A DNA stretch of 64,000 nucleotides, from positions 30,146 through 94,145 of the forward strand of contig JAHHIC010000051.1 in the NCBI GenBank assembly GCA_019359035.1, read 5' to 3'. This DNA is from Scytonematopsis contorta HA4267-MV1 (GTDB lineage Bacteria; Cyanobacteriota; Cyanobacteriia; Cyanobacteriales; Nostocaceae). Shown piece by piece: positions 63,466-64,000 of the stretch. The notes under the pieces were generated by a model that was not told the origin of the DNA, ran no database searches, and saw only the letters and a program-made list of their open reading frames with translations. Both the position numbers and the translations under genes were made by a program. Numbering within the stretch: the stretch's first letter is position 1; the number at the start of each line of letters is the position of its first letter.

Positions 63466-64000
63466 TTATGCCTGCTTCCAATTTTCCTCGGTCGCTTCGT
63501 TAGCTGGAAATAAACACTCAATCCTAAGCTCTTGAAGAGTAATATCGTAGGGTGTACCCAACGTAGCAATAGTAGAGAAAAACTGTAAATCTTGCAGATT
63601 TCTTTTGAGGTGAATGCTCAGGAGTAATGCTTGCTGTGCTGTTCGACTTGATGCTTGCCAAATTTCAGAAACACCTGGATAACTCATGAGTTCCTTAAGC
63701 AACAACTTAGACTGCTCGTTTTCACCAAATGCTACTGCTTCTCGATGTACCCGTTGAATTAAATGTCCAGCAAATTCCTCCCAGTTGACAATAAACGGAC
63801 GAAATCCCTGAGGATGAAACATAGCTCGCATCAAATTAATTCTCCCATCAATGCAAAAGTTTGCTTGTAGACTTTTTAAATCGATAAAAGCATTGAGGAG
63901 TCGAGTAGCTCCGTTGTTGGTCAGCAGCAAATTCCAATAGCGGTCTACAACAATTGCCGGATATGGTTCCTGTTGACGGAGCATAAAATCGATAGCTTTA
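63466..64000 (-). CDS. XRE/MmyB-type transcription regulator, C-terminal part (5' end outside window)
   Basis: The frame is open from the right edge to the stop at 63466, 178 codons visible; the helix-turn-helix part must lie beyond the edge. AIDFMLRQQEPYPAIVVDRY, WNLLLTNNGATRLL, the INLMRAMFHPQGFRPFIVNW stretch and PYDITLQELRIECLFPAN define the MmyB-like ligand-binding domain found behind an XRE helix-turn-helix. The in-frame Met at 63984 is internal, not a start, because the family match continues upstream of it. It probably regulates a neighbouring gene outside the window. Confidence 0.83.
   Translation of the reverse strand, partial: KAIDFMLRQQEPYPAIVVDRYWNLLLTNNGATRLLNAFIDLKSLQANFCIDGRINLMRAMFHPQGFRPFIVNWEEFAGHLIQRVHREAVAFGENEQSKLLLKELMSYPGVSEIWQASSRTAQQALLLSIHLKRNLQDLQFFSTIATLGTPYDITLQELRIECLFPANEATEENWKQA

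Overview
ORGANISM. The window reads as chromosome from a filamentous (nostocalean) cyanobacterium. It is AT-rich, has several copies of the cyanobacterial octamer GCGATCGC (about 5.70, 15.05, 24.76, 43.79 and 49.84 kb), an ndhD gene of photosynthetic complex I, xisH/xisI genes, a giant Ser/Thr kinase-ATPase-histidine kinase typical of these bacteria, and dispersed inverted repeats of the GTAGAGACG...CGTCTCTAC and GTGGGC...GCCCAC kinds.

LAYOUT. (1) 1-2935, minus: the start of a large secreted protein with a predicted outer-membrane barrel and a parallel beta-helix, running off the left edge. (2) 3646-27421, all minus: an extracellular/thylakoid-type contractile injection system (eCIS). In transcription order: DUF4255 terminator, two sheaths, tube, tail-assembly chaperone with a probable -1 frameshift extension, second tube, a low-complexity protein, LysM protein, gpD-like and gpV-like spike proteins, PAAR tip, gp25, two baseplate J proteins, tail protein I, tail fibre, pesticin-like muramidase, DUF4157 payload carrier and AAA+ ATPase. 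(3) 28183-34678, plus: a hybrid kinase and its response regulator, divergent from the eCIS. (4) 34807-38239: a Uma2-family protein and ndhD. (5) 38713-58451: an island of NLR-like STAND ATPases (NB-ARC plus tandem repeats) with a CHAT caspase-like protease, small partner proteins and decayed relatives. (6) 58712-64000: small membrane proteins, truncated xisH with xisI, HEAT and NACHT remnants, a serine beta-lactamase-like hydrolase, a second xisI, and the C-terminal part of an MmyB-type regulator.

HOW IT WORKS TOGETHER. The eCIS supplies sheath, tube, spike and baseplate, a fibre, a remodelling ATPase and two plausible payloads; no tape measure was recognised. A 14-bp palindrome CTAATGNNCATTAG occurs twice between the eCIS and the kinase and once upstream of the beta-helix gene, which suggests a shared regulator.

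In the NLR island, a short motif (DNAKGWQTxVxxGTxYIGE and variants) lies at the N-terminus of NB-ARC sensors and at the C-terminus of the CHAT protease and of a small partner protein. This is the arrangement expected of a homotypic (amyloid-like) signalling tag linking sensor to executioner. Five of these genes, intact or broken, also share a CGGAATT element about 50 nt before the start codon. Near-identical tandem repeats, a truncated partner, an NLR lacking the tag, and an NB-ARC remnant split by a small inverted-repeat element show fast turnover of this immunity-like locus.

LIMITS. All family calls come from reading motifs by eye. No database search, structure prediction or expression data were available.
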